This document shows, one piece after another, positions 43,499-53,030 of a stretch of DNA of 64,000 nt. Numbering within the stretch: position 1 is the first letter of the stretch; each line of letters opens with the position of its first letter. The position numbers and the translations under genes were made by a program. The notes beneath the pieces were generated by a model. The model worked only from the letters and a program-made list of their open reading frames with translations. It was not told where the DNA came from and did not search any database. Origin of the DNA: Isoptericola halotolerans (GTDB taxonomy: Bacteria; Actinomycetota; Actinomycetes; Actinomycetales; Cellulomonadaceae); NCBI RefSeq assembly GCF_013149785.1, contig NZ_JABEZU010000003.1:476092-540091 (forward strand). Reading direction: 5' to 3'.

Positions 43499-44704
43499 TC
43501 ACTCCGCCGCCGGGGCGCCGGTGATGACGCTCATCGACTTCTCGAGCTCGGCCTCGATCGAGGCGAGCAGCCGCTCCTCGACGGACGCGACCCCGATCTC
43601 GTCGATGAGCTCCGCGAAGAACCCCCGCACCACGAGGCGGCGCGCGTCCGTCTCGGGGATGCCGCGAGCCATGAGGTAGAAGAGCTGCTCGTCGTCGAAC
43701 CTGCCGGTCGCCGACGCGTGGCCCGCTCCCGCGATCTCGCCGGTCTCGATCTCGAGGTTCGGCACCGAGTCGGCGCGCGCCCCGTCGGTCAGGACGAGGT
43801 TGCGGTTGAGCTCGTAGGTGTCGGTGTCCTCGGCCTCGGCCTGGATGAGGACGTCCCCGACCCACACGGTGTGAGCCCCTGAGCCCTGCAGCGCACCCTT
43901 GTAGGTGACCCGGGACTTGCAGCTCGGCACGCCGTGGTCCACGAAGAGGCGGTGCTCCTGGTGCTGGTCGGCGTCGGCGAAGTACAGGCCGACCATCTCG
44001 ACCTCGCCGCCGGGGGCGGTGAACGTCGCGTCCGGGGTGATCCGCACGACGTCGCCGCCGAAGGTCACCACGACGTGCTTGAGCCTGGCGTCGCGCCCGA
44101 CCGTGGAACGGTGCGCGGCCGCGTGGACGGCGCCGTCGGCCCAGTCCTGCACGGAGACCACGGTCAGCTGCGCGCCGTCCTCGACGACGACCTCGACCGT
44201 CTGGTTGAGGAGCGCGTCGCCGCGGTGGTCGATGACCACGACCGCCTCGGAGTGCCGCTCGGCGTGCACCAGCAGGTGCTGGGCGGTGGCGTCCTTCGAG
44301 ACGCCGTCGATCCGCACCGAGGTGACGTCGGACGCGACGGCCTCGGCGGGCACGGTGACGACGGTGGCCTCGGTGACGGCGTTCCAGGCGCTGACCGCGG
44401 TGCGGTCGCCGGGCTTGCCGGCCTTCCCGAGGCGGGCGTCGTCACGGGCGACCGTCTCGACCTTGACCTCGGGCGCGGCCTCGACGGTCACGGTGACTCC
44501 GTCGGAGGCGAGCGTCTCGGCGAAGAGCGGCTGCAGCCGCGCGACCGGTGAGAAGCGCCATTCCTCCTCGCGGCCGGAGGGCACCGGGATGTCCGCGAGG
44601 TCGAAGGAGGTGACGCGCTCGGCACGGGAGCCGGCCGGGACCAGCCCGTGCGAGTGCGCGCCGTCGGCCACGGCGCGTGAGTGATCGGTGGTGGTGGCAG
44701 TCAT
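43499..44704 (-). CDS. sufD: Fe-S assembly scaffold protein SufD
   Basis: A 401-residue right-handed beta-helix protein. Signatures are IPVPSGREEEWRFSP at the N-terminus, the C-terminal GHASATGRFDDEQLFYLMARGI with the conserved His, and LVVRGFFAELIDEI. It forms the SufBC2D complex. The ATG at 44704 is one base from the sufB stop region, so coupled. Confidence 0.95.
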   Translation of the reverse strand: MTATTTDHSRAVADGAHSHGLVPAGSRAERVTSFDLADIPVPSGREEEWRFSPVARLQPLFAETLASDGVTVTVEAAPEVKVETVARDDARLGKAGKPGDRTAVSAWNAVTEATVVTVPAEAVASDVTSVRIDGVSKDATAQHLLVHAERHSEAVVVIDHRGDALLNQTVEVVVEDGAQLTVVSVQDWADGAVHAAAHRSTVGRDARLKHVVVTFGGDVVRITPDATFTAPGGEVEMVGLYFADADQHQEHRLFVDHGVPSCKSRVTYKGALQGSGAHTVWVGDVLIQAEAEDTDTYELNRNLVLTDGARADSVPNLEIETGEIAGAGHASATGRFDDEQLFYLMARGIPETDARRLVVRGFFAELIDEIGVASVEERLLASIEAELEKSMSVITGAPAAE

Positions 44705-44705
44705 A

Positions 44706-46172
44706 TCAGCCGACGGACCCTTCCATCTGCAGCTCGATGAGGCGGTTGAGCTCGAGCGCGTACTCCATGGGCAGCTCGCGCGCGATGGGCTCGACGAACC
44801 CGCGCACGATCATGGCCATGGCCTCGGTCTCGTCCATTCCTCGGGACATGAGGTAGAACAGCTGGTCCTCGCTCACCTTGGACACCGTCGCCTCGTGCCC
44901 CATGGACACGTCGTCCTCGCGGACGTCGACGTACGGGTAGGTGTCGGACCGGGAGATCTGGTCGACGAGCAGCGCGTCGCACAGCACGTTGGAGGCGGAG
45001 GCCTCGGCGCCCTCGAGCACCTGGACCAGGCCGCGGTAGGACGTGCGCCCACCACCACGGGCCACCGACTTGGAGACGATGGAAGACGACGTGCGCGGCG
45101 CGGCGTGCACCATCTTGGCGCCGGCGTCCTGGTGCTGACCCTCGCCCGCGAAGGCGATCGACAGCGTCTCGCCGCGGGCGTGCTCGCCCATGAGGTAGAT
45201 CGCCGGGTACTTCATGGTGACCTTGGAGCCGATGTTGCCGTCGACCCACTCCATCTGGGCACCGGCCTCGGCCGTGGCGCGCTTGGTCACGAGGTTGTAC
45301 ACGTTGTTCGACCAGTTCTGGATGGTCGTGTAGCGCACGCGGGCGTTCTTCTTGACGATGATCTCCACGACGGCGCTGTGCAGCGAGTCCGACGAGTAGA
45401 TCGGCGCCGTGCAGCCCTCGACGTAGTGCACGTACGAGCCCTCGTCGGCGATGATCAGCGTCCGCTCGAACTGGCCCATGTTCTCGGTGTTGATCCGGAA
45501 GTAGGCCTGCAGGGGGATCTCGACGTGCACGCCCGGCGGGACGTAGACGAACGAGCCGCCCGACCAGACCGCCGAGTTCAGCGCGGAGAACTTGTTGTCG
45601 CCGGCCGGGATGACCGTGCCGAAGTACTCCGCGAACAGCTCGGGGTACTCGCGCAGGCCGGTGTCGGTGTCGACGAAGATGACGCCCTGCTCCTCCAGGT
45701 CCTCACGGATCTGGTGGTAGACGACCTCGGACTCGTACTGGGCCGCGACGCCGGCCACGAGGCGCTGCTTCTCCGCCTCGGGGATCCCGAGCTTGTCGTA
45801 GGTGGCCTTGATGTCCTCCGGCAGCTCCTCCCAGCTGGTGGCCTGCTTCTCGGTGGACCGCACGAAGTACTTGATCCGGTCGAAGTCGATCCCAGTGAGG
45901 TCGGCGCCCCAGCTCGGCATCGGCTTCTTGCCGAACAGGCGCAGTGCCTTGAGACGGGCCTTGAGCATCCACTCGGGCTCGTTCTTCAGGGCCGAGATGT
46001 TGCGCACGACCGCCTCGTCGAGGCCACGCTCGGCGATCGCGCCCGCCTCGTCGGTGTCGTGCCAGCCGTACTCGTACGCACCGATCGAGTCGATGATCTC
46101 CTCGTCGGAGGGCTTGTCGGCGTTCGGTGCCACTGCCGCCTGGGCGGCGGCGTCCTGGGTAGGAGCGCTCAT
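44706..46172 (-). CDS. sufB: Fe-S assembly scaffold protein SufB
   Basis: A 488-residue scaffold. YGWHDTDEA then [17 protein letters not shown], the core [17 protein letters not shown] with conserved Cys, and the C-terminal [17 protein letters not shown] are clear. Length is normal and no intein is present, unlike the mycobacterial homologue. The ATG at 46172 overlaps the sufR stop by 4 bp and has AAGGATCACG upstream. Confidence 0.96.
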   Translation of the reverse strand: MSAPTQDAAAQAAVAPNADKPSDEEIIDSIGAYEYGWHDTDEAGAIAERGLDEAVVRNISALKNEPEWMLKARLKALRLFGKKPMPSWGADLTGIDFDRIKYFVRSTEKQATSWEELPEDIKATYDKLGIPEAEKQRLVAGVAAQYESEVVYHQIREDLEEQGVIFVDTDTGLREYPELFAEYFGTVIPAGDNKFSALNSAVWSGGSFVYVPPGVHVEIPLQAYFRINTENMGQFERTLIIADEGSYVHYVEGCTAPIYSSDSLHSAVVEIIVKKNARVRYTTIQNWSNNVYNLVTKRATAEAGAQMEWVDGNIGSKVTMKYPAIYLMGEHARGETLSIAFAGEGQHQDAGAKMVHAAPRTSSSIVSKSVARGGGRTSYRGLVQVLEGAEASASNVLCDALLVDQISRSDTYPYVDVREDDVSMGHEATVSKVSEDQLFYLMSRGMDETEAMAMIVRGFVEPIARELPMEYALELNRLIELQMEGSVG

Positions 46173-46915
46173 CGTGATCCTTCCTGCGTGCCGCCGGAGC
46201 GGCTGGCGGGGGTGGGGGGAGTCAGCGGGATGTTCGTGACGCAGGCGTGCGCGCCGCCTGCGAGGGTGGCCAGTCGTTGGACGTGCGTGCCGAGCAGCTC
46301 GGAGAACGCGCGCGCCTCGGCCTCGCACAGCTCGGGGAAGTCCTCGGCGGCGTGCTGCACGGGGCAGTGCCCCTGGCACAGCTGGACGGTCGGGGCCACC
46401 GGGCCGACGACGGGACGCACCGACGAGGCGTAGCCGTCGGCGGCGAGCAGGTCGGCGAGCTGCGCGGCCCGCTCCTGGGGGTCGGTCGCGGTCAGCCGGG
46501 GGGCGTACCGACGCACCACGGCGTCGTTGCGCTCGGTGGCGAAGGCCTCGACGGCCTCGTCACCGGCCGTACGACGCAGGAACCGCATCGCCTGGGTGGC
46601 GAGCTCGCTGTCGTGGTCGCCGAGCTCGGCCTGCCCTGCGGTGCTCACGACGTAGTGGCGTGCGGGCCGCCCCCGTCGGGCGGGCACGGCGCCCGTGCCG
46701 CCCTCGTGCACCATGATCGTGCCGTCGTGCTCCAGGCCCGCCAGGTGCCGACGGACGGCCGCCTGGGTCAGGTTCAGCACGTCGGCGAGGCGACCGGCCG
46801 TGACCGGCCCCTCGGTGGCGACGAGCTCCAGCACACGACGGCGGGTCCCGTCGCCCTCCACGTGGGGGTGCGCGACGACGCCCTGGGCCTTCAAGGGGTC
46901 CGTGGTCCTCGTCAT
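46169..46915 (-). CDS. sufR: Fe-S-sensing transcriptional regulator SufR
   Basis: A 248-residue ArsR/DeoR-like winged-helix protein and first gene of the operon. [23 protein letters not shown] (41-60). The cluster ligands Cys180, Cys184 and Cys197 (CQGHC, then C before EAEARAF) match SufR, with Cys225 as a fourth candidate. Holo-SufR represses suf when clusters are plentiful. ATG at 46915 has GGGAGGTGAGC upstream. A 27-bp inverted repeat at 46946-46972 is the probable operator. Confidence 0.95.
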   Translation of the reverse strand: MTRTTDPLKAQGVVAHPHVEGDGTRRRVLELVATEGPVTAGRLADVLNLTQAAVRRHLAGLEHDGTIMVHEGGTGAVPARRGRPARHYVVSTAGQAELGDHDSELATQAMRFLRRTAGDEAVEAFATERNDAVVRRYAPRLTATDPQERAAQLADLLAADGYASSVRPVVGPVAPTVQLCQGHCPVQHAAEDFPELCEAEARAFSELLGTHVQRLATLAGGAHACVTNIPLTPPTPASRSGGTQEGSR

Positions 46916-46945
46916 GTGCTCACCTCCCGTGCGTCGATATACAGA

Positions 46946-46972
46946 ACATCCTTGTTGCGTAATCGAGGATGT
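46946..46972. promoter_or_regulatory. probable SufR operator
   Basis: Perfect 7-bp arms, ACATCCT and AGGATGT, are separated by 13 bp, 31 bp upstream of sufR. On the minus strand TTGACA overlaps the distal arm (around 46970-46975) and a TATATC lies near 46935-46940, so the repeat sits on the promoter. Binding is inferred from position. Confidence 0.6.
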
Positions 46973-47076
46973 CAAGCAAGGCATGCCTCACCGAACACGC
47001 AGCGCCGCAGGTCAGCGGGCCTCGTGCGACGCACGTCACACATGTTTCACAGGCTGTTCATGGACGGCTCGCCCGA

Positions 47077-47694
47077 TCAGCCCTCGATGACCTCGCCGTC
47101 GATGACGTCCCCGTCCCCCGGGCCCGTGGAACCCATCGCGCGCAGCTTGACCCCGAGCGCGACCAGCGCGACGCCGATGACCACGGCGAAGATCCCGATG
47201 ATCACGGACATCACCTCGATGGTCCCGCCGGGGTTCGTGAAGCACACGATCGCCAGGGCGACGAAGAGCAGGCCCGAGACCAGGGTCCACAACCAGGACG
47301 TCCCGCCACGCGTGCGGATCGCGAACGCCCCGAAGATCTGCAGCAGCCCGAAGACCAGGGCCCAGACCGCGATCAGCGCGAGGACCAGGCCCAGGGCGAG
47401 CTCGGGCAGGAACAGCAGCACCGCACCGAAGACGATGGCCACCACGCCGATGCCGACGCTCACCGATCCGGTCTGGCTCCCCCGGCGGCGCATCCCGTCG
47501 ACGAGCGAGACCAGGCCGTCGACGATCACGAAGACCCCGAACACCTGGACCAGCAGACCCGGCGTCTTGTCCGGCAGCAGGATCGCCAGCAGCCCGAAGG
47601 CCACGGCCAGCACCCCACGGATCACCGGCCAGTACCAGATACGTCGCGCGAGCTGGGCGAGATCTGACGGCTGGGCGAAGGTGTAGAAGGTCAT
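47077..47694 (-). CDS. HdeD/DUF308-family membrane protein
   Basis: A 205-residue protein with six hydrophobic helices arranged as three DUF308 pairs (VIRGVLAVAFGLLAILLP begins the first, near 22). Proteins of this family relate to E. coli HdeD, an acid-stress membrane protein; the role here is unknown. The C-terminus is acidic. ATG at 47694 with AGGAG 5 nt upstream. Divergent from the ABC exporter gene, 40 bp apart. Confidence 0.88.
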   Translation of the reverse strand: MTFYTFAQPSDLAQLARRIWYWPVIRGVLAVAFGLLAILLPDKTPGLLVQVFGVFVIVDGLVSLVDGMRRRGSQTGSVSVGIGVVAIVFGAVLLFLPELALGLVLALIAVWALVFGLLQIFGAFAIRTRGGTSWLWTLVSGLLFVALAIVCFTNPGGTIEVMSVIIGIFAVVIGVALVALGVKLRAMGSTGPGDGDVIDGEVIEG

Positions 47695-47734
47695 CGTCAC
47701 TCCTGGTGTCTCGACGCGTCCGTAGAATCCTCTG

Positions 47735-48697
47735 GTGCCCACCACCGATACGCGACCCGGCGGCGCCGTCGACGTGCGCGGCCTGCGCAAGACCTACGGC
47801 GGCCGCGACGTCGTCGACGGCCTCGATCTGCAGGCTACCGCCGGAACGGTCACCGCGGTGCTCGGGCCCAACGGGGCCGGCAAGACCACCACCGTCGAGT
47901 GCTGTGAAGGGCTGCGCTCCCCCGACGGCGGGACGGTCCGCGTCCTGGGTCTGGACCCCGTGACGGACGCGGCCGCCCTGCGCCCCCGGGTCGGCGTGAT
48001 GCTGCAGGACGGCGGGCTGCCCACCGGCGTGCGCGCGATGGAGATGCTGCGGCACGTCGCCCGCATGTATGCCGCCCCGCGGGACGTCGACGGGCTCGCC
48101 GAACGGCTCGGGCTGCCGGCCTTCGGCCGGACCACGGTGCGGCGCCTGTCCGGCGGGCAACGGCAGCGCCTGGCGCTGGCCGCCGCCGTCGTGGGCCGCC
48201 CGGAGGTCGTGTTCCTCGACGAACCGAGCGCGGGGATGGACCCCCAGTCGCGCCACGCGGTCTGGGACCTCGTGCGCGAGCTGCGCGCCGACGGCGTCGC
48301 GGTGGTCCTGACCACCCACCTGATGGACGAGGCGGAGGATCTCGCCGACGTCGTCCACGTCGTCGACCACGGTCGTGTCATCGCCTCGGGGAACGTGCCG
48401 GACCTGCTCTCGGACGGAACCGCCGGCCGGTCCCCGCGACTGCGCTTCGGGGCGCGACCAGGTCTCCCGGTCGCTGTGCTCGCCACGCACCTCGACGACG
48501 CCGCGCCCGACGGCGGATGGACCGTCACGGAGGACGAGCCCGGGGAGTACGTCGTCACCGGACCTGTGCATCCCACCACGCTCACGGCGCTGACCACGTG
48601 GCTCGCCCGGCACGACGTCCTGGCCACCCGCATCACCGTGGGGCGCCGCACGCTCGAAGACGTGTTCCTCGACCTCACCGGACGGCACCTGCGATGA
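47735..48697 (+). CDS. ABC exporter ATP-binding protein (DrrA-like)
   Basis: A 320-residue ATPase. Walker A GPNGAGKTTTVECCEGL (42-58), signature LSGGQRQR, Walker B VFLDEPSAGMDP and His loop TTHLMDEAE; the extended C-terminus ending TLEDVFLDLTGR is the DrrA-type regulatory domain. It powers efflux with the permease encoded next. GTG at 47735 lies 6 nt after TAGAAT (47723-47728): leaderless. Substrate unknown. Confidence 0.93.
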   Translation: MPTTDTRPGGAVDVRGLRKTYGGRDVVDGLDLQATAGTVTAVLGPNGAGKTTTVECCEGLRSPDGGTVRVLGLDPVTDAAALRPRVGVMLQDGGLPTGVRAMEMLRHVARMYAAPRDVDGLAERLGLPAFGRTTVRRLSGGQRQRLALAAAVVGRPEVVFLDEPSAGMDPQSRHAVWDLVRELRADGVAVVLTTHLMDEAEDLADVVHVVDHGRVIASGNVPDLLSDGTAGRSPRLRFGARPGLPVAVLATHLDDAAPDGGWTVTEDEPGEYVVTGPVHPTTLTALTTWLARHDVLATRITVGRRTLEDVFLDLTGRHLR

Positions 48698-49470
48698 CCA
48701 CCTCTCCCTCGGCCGACCCTGCACCCGCCCCGGCTCCGGCCCGACGCCGCATCGCCGCTCAGGCCTCGTTCGAGACCCGCGCGATCCTGCGCAACGGCGA
48801 GCAGCTCCTCGTCACCATCGTGGTGCCCGTGCTGCTGCTCGTCGGGCTCGTGCGCACCTCCGTCGTCGACCTCGACACCGGTGGCGTCGCGCGGGTGGAC
48901 TTCGTGACCCCGGGGATCCTCGCCCTCGCCTGCGTGACGACCGCGTTCACCTCCCAGTCGATCGCCACGGCGTTCGACCGGCGCAACGGGGTGCTGCGCC
49001 TGCTGGCCACGACACCGCTCGGGCGCGGCGGGCTGCTGGCCGGGAAGATCCTCGGAGTGCTGTGCGTCGAGGTCGTGCAGGTCGTGGTGATCGGTGCCGT
49101 CGCGCTCTCCCTCGGCTGGCAGCCGTCCCTCGCGGGGATCCTGCCCGCCCTCGGGCTCGTCCTCCTGGGCACTGCGGCCTTCACCGCGCTGGCACTGCTG
49201 CTCGCCGGCACCCTGCGCGCCGAAGGCGTCCTCGCGGTGGCCAACCTCGTGCTGGTGCTGCTCGTCGTCGGCGGTGGCCTGATCATGGCGCCCTCCGAGC
49301 TGCCCGGACCGCTCTCGCACCTCGCCGCGTTCCTGCCCTCGGGCGCGCTCGGCGAAGGACTGCGCGGCGCCTTCCTCGGCACCGGCGTGCCGCCCCTGAG
49401 CATCGTCGTCCTGCTGGCCTGGACCGCGGCGTTCGGCGCCGGTGCCGGCAAGCTGTTCCGCTGGCACTGA
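48694..49470 (+). CDS. ABC-2 type exporter permease
   Basis: A 258-residue membrane protein with six helices of the ABC-2 permease fold, after a Pro/Ala-rich cytoplasmic N-terminus. FDRRNGVLRLLATTPLGRGGLLAGKI (in part, about 92-116) is the coupling-helix region typical of the family. ATG at 48694 overlaps the ATPase stop (ATGA). It lies upstream of ctaA in the same direction; drug/lipid exporter pairs next to ctaA are common in this group, the reason being unknown. Confidence 0.92.
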   Translation: MTTSPSADPAPAPAPARRRIAAQASFETRAILRNGEQLLVTIVVPVLLLVGLVRTSVVDLDTGGVARVDFVTPGILALACVTTAFTSQSIATAFDRRNGVLRLLATTPLGRGGLLAGKILGVLCVEVVQVVVIGAVALSLGWQPSLAGILPALGLVLLGTAAFTALALLLAGTLRAEGVLAVANLVLVLLVVGGGLIMAPSELPGPLSHLAAFLPSGALGEGLRGAFLGTGVPPLSIVVLLAWTAAFGAGAGKLFRWH

Positions 49471-49579
49471 CCCCGGCGACGGTCCCGGGCGCCGCGCGTC
49501 CCCTCCACGAGGGCCAATGTCACAGCCGGTGGCCGTCGTCGCGGGCCGGTGGCGCTCCACCGGCCGCTACCGTGGTCCC

Positions 49580-50548
49580 GTGAGCACGTCAGCGCCCGCC
49601 GAACCCACCGGCACCTCGCCCGAGCACGACCGCACCACGGACGACCGGCCCGACCGGCTCGCCCGGTTCCGCGGCTGGACCCGGGCCGTCCTGGTCGCCA
49701 ACGTCGTGGCCCAGATCGCCATCATCGTCACCGGGGGCGCGGTCAGGCTGACCGCCTCCGGGCTGGGGTGCTCCACGTGGCCGATGTGCGAGCCCGGCCA
49801 GTTCACCCCCGTCTTCCACGACGCGGCGACCTTCCACCCGTATGTCGAGTTCGGCAACCGGCTGATGACCGGGGTGCTGTCCGTCATCGCCGTCGCGGTC
49901 CTGCTCCTCGTGCTGACCGACCGCCGCCGGTCGGAGACCTACCGGGCGCTGGGCATCGTCCCCCTGGCCGGTGTCGCGCTGCAGGCCGTCATCGGCGGCA
50001 TCGTCGTCCTGCTCGAGCTGCACCCGGGATGGGTGTCGCTGCACTTCGTCCTCTCGGCCGCCCTGGTGTGGGTCTCCGCCTACCTCTTGCACCGCCACGG
50101 TGAGGGGGACGGTGCGCCGGTACCGGTCGGGACACGATCGGTGCGGCGTGCGGGCAGCGTCCTCGGCCTGCTGACCGTCCCGATCGTGGTGCTCGGCGTG
50201 ATCGTCACCGGTTCCGGCCCGCACTCCGGGGACGCCGACGTCGGCTACCGGCTCGCCGTGGACCCGCTCGCCTTCACGCGCGCGCACGCCTGGACCGTGT
50301 GGGTCTTCTGCGGCGTGCTCGCCGCACTGGTCGTGCTGTTGCACCGCCTGCCCGCCGACGGCGTCGTGCTGCGGGCGCGACGCGGCGCCTGGCTGCTCGT
50401 GGTGGTCACCCTCGCCCAGGGGGCGATCGGGTACACGCAGTACTTCACCGGCCTGCCCGCGCTGCTGGTGGGCTTCCACATGCTCGGCGCCGGGCTGCTG
50501 GTGTGGGCCGCGGCGAACGCGGTGCTGCGGCTGCGCACCCGGGCCTGA
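49580..50548 (+). CDS. ctaA: heme A synthase (COX15/CtaA)
   Basis: A 322-residue membrane enzyme oxidising heme O to heme A for aa3 oxidase. Eight helices are visible. Key landmarks: GGAVRLTASGLGCSTWPMC with the conserved Cys pair region, and heme-ligand His in EFGNRLMTG-neighbouring YVEF, LHFVLSAAL, RAHAWTVW and GFHMLGAG. GTG at 49580 lies 6 nt after TACCGT (49568-49573): leaderless. SURF1, the insertion factor, is at 33182. Confidence 0.94.
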   Translation: MSTSAPAEPTGTSPEHDRTTDDRPDRLARFRGWTRAVLVANVVAQIAIIVTGGAVRLTASGLGCSTWPMCEPGQFTPVFHDAATFHPYVEFGNRLMTGVLSVIAVAVLLLVLTDRRRSETYRALGIVPLAGVALQAVIGGIVVLLELHPGWVSLHFVLSAALVWVSAYLLHRHGEGDGAPVPVGTRSVRRAGSVLGLLTVPIVVLGVIVTGSGPHSGDADVGYRLAVDPLAFTRAHAWTVWVFCGVLAALVVLLHRLPADGVVLRARRGAWLLVVVTLAQGAIGYTQYFTGLPALLVGFHMLGAGLLVWAAANAVLRLRTRA

Positions 50549-50577
50549 CCGGCCCGACCGCGACCGGCCCCGCACGG

Positions 50578-50602
50578 CCGCGGCGTGTCAGGCACGCCGC
50601 GG
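50578..50602. terminator. terminator hairpin between ctaA and Nudix gene
   Basis: A perfect 10-bp stem, CCGCGGCGTG with CACGCCGCGG, and a TCAGG loop, between converging genes. Confidence 0.78.
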
Positions 50603-50606
50603 TGTG

Positions 50607-51263
50607 TCAGGCCGGCAGGTTCCCCCGGCGGTACGGCCACGGCGCCTCCACGGGCCGCAGCGACGTCCAGCCGTCGGCACGGCTCGCGGCAGCCGCCAGG
50701 ATGCCGACGACGGCCGACGGGTTGTGCAGCCCGCCGGCCAGGACGCGCCCCACCGCCTCGTCCAACGGCACCCAGCGCGTGACGATCTCCGACTCCTCGC
50801 CCGTACGCGTGTGACGGTCCGCGTGCGGGACCTCGCGGACGTCGCGGGCCAGGAAGACCCTCAGGGCCTCGTTGCTCGCCCCGGGGGTCGTGGCGAAGTC
50901 GACGAGCACGTCCCACCGGCCGGCAGCCAGGTCCGCCTCCTCCGCGAGCTCGCGCACCGCCGCCTCGACGGCAGGCTCGCCGTCGACGTCGAGCAGCCCG
51001 GCCGGGATCTCCCACATCTCCGCCCGGACCGGATGGCGGTACTGGCGCAGGAGCAGGACGCGCTCGTCGCCGTCGAGCACCACGACGGCGACGGCACCCG
51101 GGTGGTCGAGGTACTCCCTGGTGACGATGCCGGCCTCGCCGAGGTCGACGTCGTCACGGACCAGGTCGAAGATCCGGCCGTCGTGGACGGTGTTCCGTCC
51201 CACGACGGCACGGGACGCGACCCGGTCCTCGACCCGGTCCTCGTGCGGCGACCTTCCCGTCAC
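50607..51263 (-). CDS. Nudix hydrolase (ADP-ribose pyrophosphatase-like)
   Basis: A 218-residue enzyme. The Nudix box is [18 protein letters not shown] followed by AEEADL: the REx2EE core is intact but the Gly after EE-x is Ala. EMWEIPAG is the classic ADP-ribose-class lead-in, and [13 protein letters not shown] matches the group. It probably hydrolyses ADP-ribose or a related nucleotide sugar. The GTG start overlaps the pyrG stop by 4 bp, so it is co-translated with CTP synthase. Confidence 0.92.
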   Translation of the reverse strand: MTGRSPHEDRVEDRVASRAVVGRNTVHDGRIFDLVRDDVDLGEAGIVTREYLDHPGAVAVVVLDGDERVLLLRQYRHPVRAEMWEIPAGLLDVDGEPAVEAAVRELAEEADLAAGRWDVLVDFATTPGASNEALRVFLARDVREVPHADRHTRTGEESEIVTRWVPLDEAVGRVLAGGLHNPSAVVGILAAAASRADGWTSLRPVEAPWPYRRGNLPA

Positions 51264-52948
51264 GCCGTCGTGCCCTGCCGGGTCAGCGCCGCGGCCACCA
51301 GCCCGGCGAACAACGGGTGCGAGCGCGTGGGGCGTGACTTGAACTCCGGGTGCGCCTGCGTGCTCACGTAGTACGGGTGGACGTCGGCGGGCAGCTCCAC
51401 GAACTCGACGAGCGTGCCGTCCGGCGAGGTGCCGGAGAACCGCAGCCCGGCCTCCTCGAGCTGGTCACGCACGGCGTTGTTCACCTCGTACCGGTGACGG
51501 TGGCGCTCGGTGACCGTCGTGGCCCCGTACGCCTGCGACACCACCGACCCCTCGGCCAGCGCCGCCGGGTAGTCACCCAGACGCATCGTGCCGCCGAGAT
51601 CGCCGTCGCCGCCCACGATCGCGAGCTGCTCCGCCATCGTCGCGATGACGGGCGTCTTCGTGTCGGGCTCGAACTCCGTGGAGGACGCCTCCGTCAGACC
51701 GAGGACGTTGCGGGCGTACTCGATGACCATCGACTGCAGGCCGAGACAGATGCCGAGCGTCGGCACCAGGTTCTCGCGCGCCCAGCGCAGCGCGCCGATC
51801 TTGCCGTCGATACCACGCACCCCGAAGCCACCGGGTACCAGGACGGCGTCGACACCCTCGAGCGCATCCTGCGCGCCGGCCGGCGTGCTGCAGTCGTCGG
51901 CGGCCACCCAACGGATCGTCACCCGGGTGTCGTTGTCGAACCCGCCGGCGCGCAGCGCCTCGGTGACCGACAGGTAGGCGTCCGGCAGGTCGATGTACTT
52001 GCCGACCAGCGCGATCTCGACCTTGTGCTCCGGCTCGTGGACCCGCTCCAGCAACCTGTTCCAGCCACCCCACTCGACGTCGTGGAACGGCAGGTCGAGG
52101 CGCCGGACCACATAGGCGTCCAGGCCCTCGGAGTGAAGCACCCGCGGGATGTCGTAGATGCTCGGGGCGTCGGCGGCGTTGACGACGGCCTCGTTGTCGA
52201 CGTCGCAGGACATCGCGATCTTGCGCTTGATGCTCTCGGGCACCACCCTGTCGGAGCGCAGCACGATCGCGTCGGGCTGGATGCCGATCGAGCGCAGGGC
52301 TGCGACGGAGTGCTGCGTGGGCTTCGTCTTGAGCTCACCGGAGGGACCGATGTACGGCACCAGCGACACGTGCAGGAAGAAGCAGTCGTCACGGCCGAGC
52401 TCGTGGCGCACCTGGCGCGCCGCCTCGAGGAACGGCTGGGACTCGATGTCGCCGACGGTGCCACCGATCTCGGTGATGATCACGTCGACCTCGGGCCCCG
52501 CCTGGTCGCGCATCCGCAGCTTGATCTCGTCGGTGATGTGCGGGATGACCTGCACCGTGTCGCCGAGGTACTCGCCGCGGCGCTCCCTGGCGATGACCCG
52601 CGAGTACACCTGACCGGTCGTGACGTTGGAGGACGCCGGCAGTTCGATGTCGAGGAACCGCTCGTAGTGCCCGATGTCCAGGTCGGTCTCGGCGCCGTCC
52701 TCGGTGACGAAGACCTCGCCGTGCTGGAAGGGGTTCATCGTGCCCGGATCCACGTTGAGGTAGGGATCGAGCTTCTGCATCGTGACCCGCAGCCCACGGG
52801 ACCGCAGGAGGCGTCCGAGCGAGGACGCCGTCAGACCCTTGCCGAGGGAGGAGGCCACACCACCCGTCACGAAGATGTGGCGCGTCTGGTGCGTCGCACC
52901 GGCGCGGCTGGAGGAGCGGGAGGACGTTCGGTTCACGGTGTCAGCCAC
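51260..52948 (-). CDS. pyrG: CTP synthase
   Basis: A 562-residue enzyme. Synthetase domain: [16 protein letters not shown] (about 22-37), [13 protein letters not shown] and the CTP/Mg site [11 protein letters not shown]. Glutaminase domain: [12 protein letters not shown], the nucleophile Cys in LGICLGLQ, and the C-terminal His-Glu in QAHPEF. It makes CTP from UTP and glutamine. GTG at 52948 has GGAG 4 nt upstream and TAGCAT 8 nt upstream. Its location downstream of steB/murJ matches the mycobacterial order in part. Confidence 0.96.
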   Translation of the reverse strand: MADTVNRTSSRSSSRAGATHQTRHIFVTGGVASSLGKGLTASSLGRLLRSRGLRVTMQKLDPYLNVDPGTMNPFQHGEVFVTEDGAETDLDIGHYERFLDIELPASSNVTTGQVYSRVIARERRGEYLGDTVQVIPHITDEIKLRMRDQAGPEVDVIITEIGGTVGDIESQPFLEAARQVRHELGRDDCFFLHVSLVPYIGPSGELKTKPTQHSVAALRSIGIQPDAIVLRSDRVVPESIKRKIAMSCDVDNEAVVNAADAPSIYDIPRVLHSEGLDAYVVRRLDLPFHDVEWGGWNRLLERVHEPEHKVEIALVGKYIDLPDAYLSVTEALRAGGFDNDTRVTIRWVAADDCSTPAGAQDALEGVDAVLVPGGFGVRGIDGKIGALRWARENLVPTLGICLGLQSMVIEYARNVLGLTEASSTEFEPDTKTPVIATMAEQLAIVGGDGDLGGTMRLGDYPAALAEGSVVSQAYGATTVTERHRHRYEVNNAVRDQLEEAGLRFSGTSPDGTLVEFVELPADVHPYYVSTQAHPEFKSRPTRSHPLFAGLVAAALTRQGTTA

Positions 52949-52974
52949 GGAACTCCATGCTATCCGAGAGAAGA

Positions 52975-53004
52975 CGCCGCGGCGTCCCGGGCGCGCCCGC
53001 GGCG
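52975..53004. terminator. weak hairpin between murJ and pyrG
   Basis: An 8-bp stem, CGCCGCGG with CCGCGGCG, and a 14-nt loop, just after the murJ stop on the minus strand. It may attenuate rather than stop transcription. Confidence 0.4.
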
Positions 53005-53030
53005 GCGTGGGATGCGGCACAGAGCAGTTC

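Noticed and set aside
44706..46172. An intein in SufB
   Set aside because: Length is 488 residues and the conserved blocks are continuous.
52941..52958. A five-codon minigene (MEFRG) overlapping the pyrG start, as a possible attenuator
   Set aside because: Its ATG lies inside the likely pyrG -10 (TAGCAT, 52957-52962), so it would probably not be transcribed.
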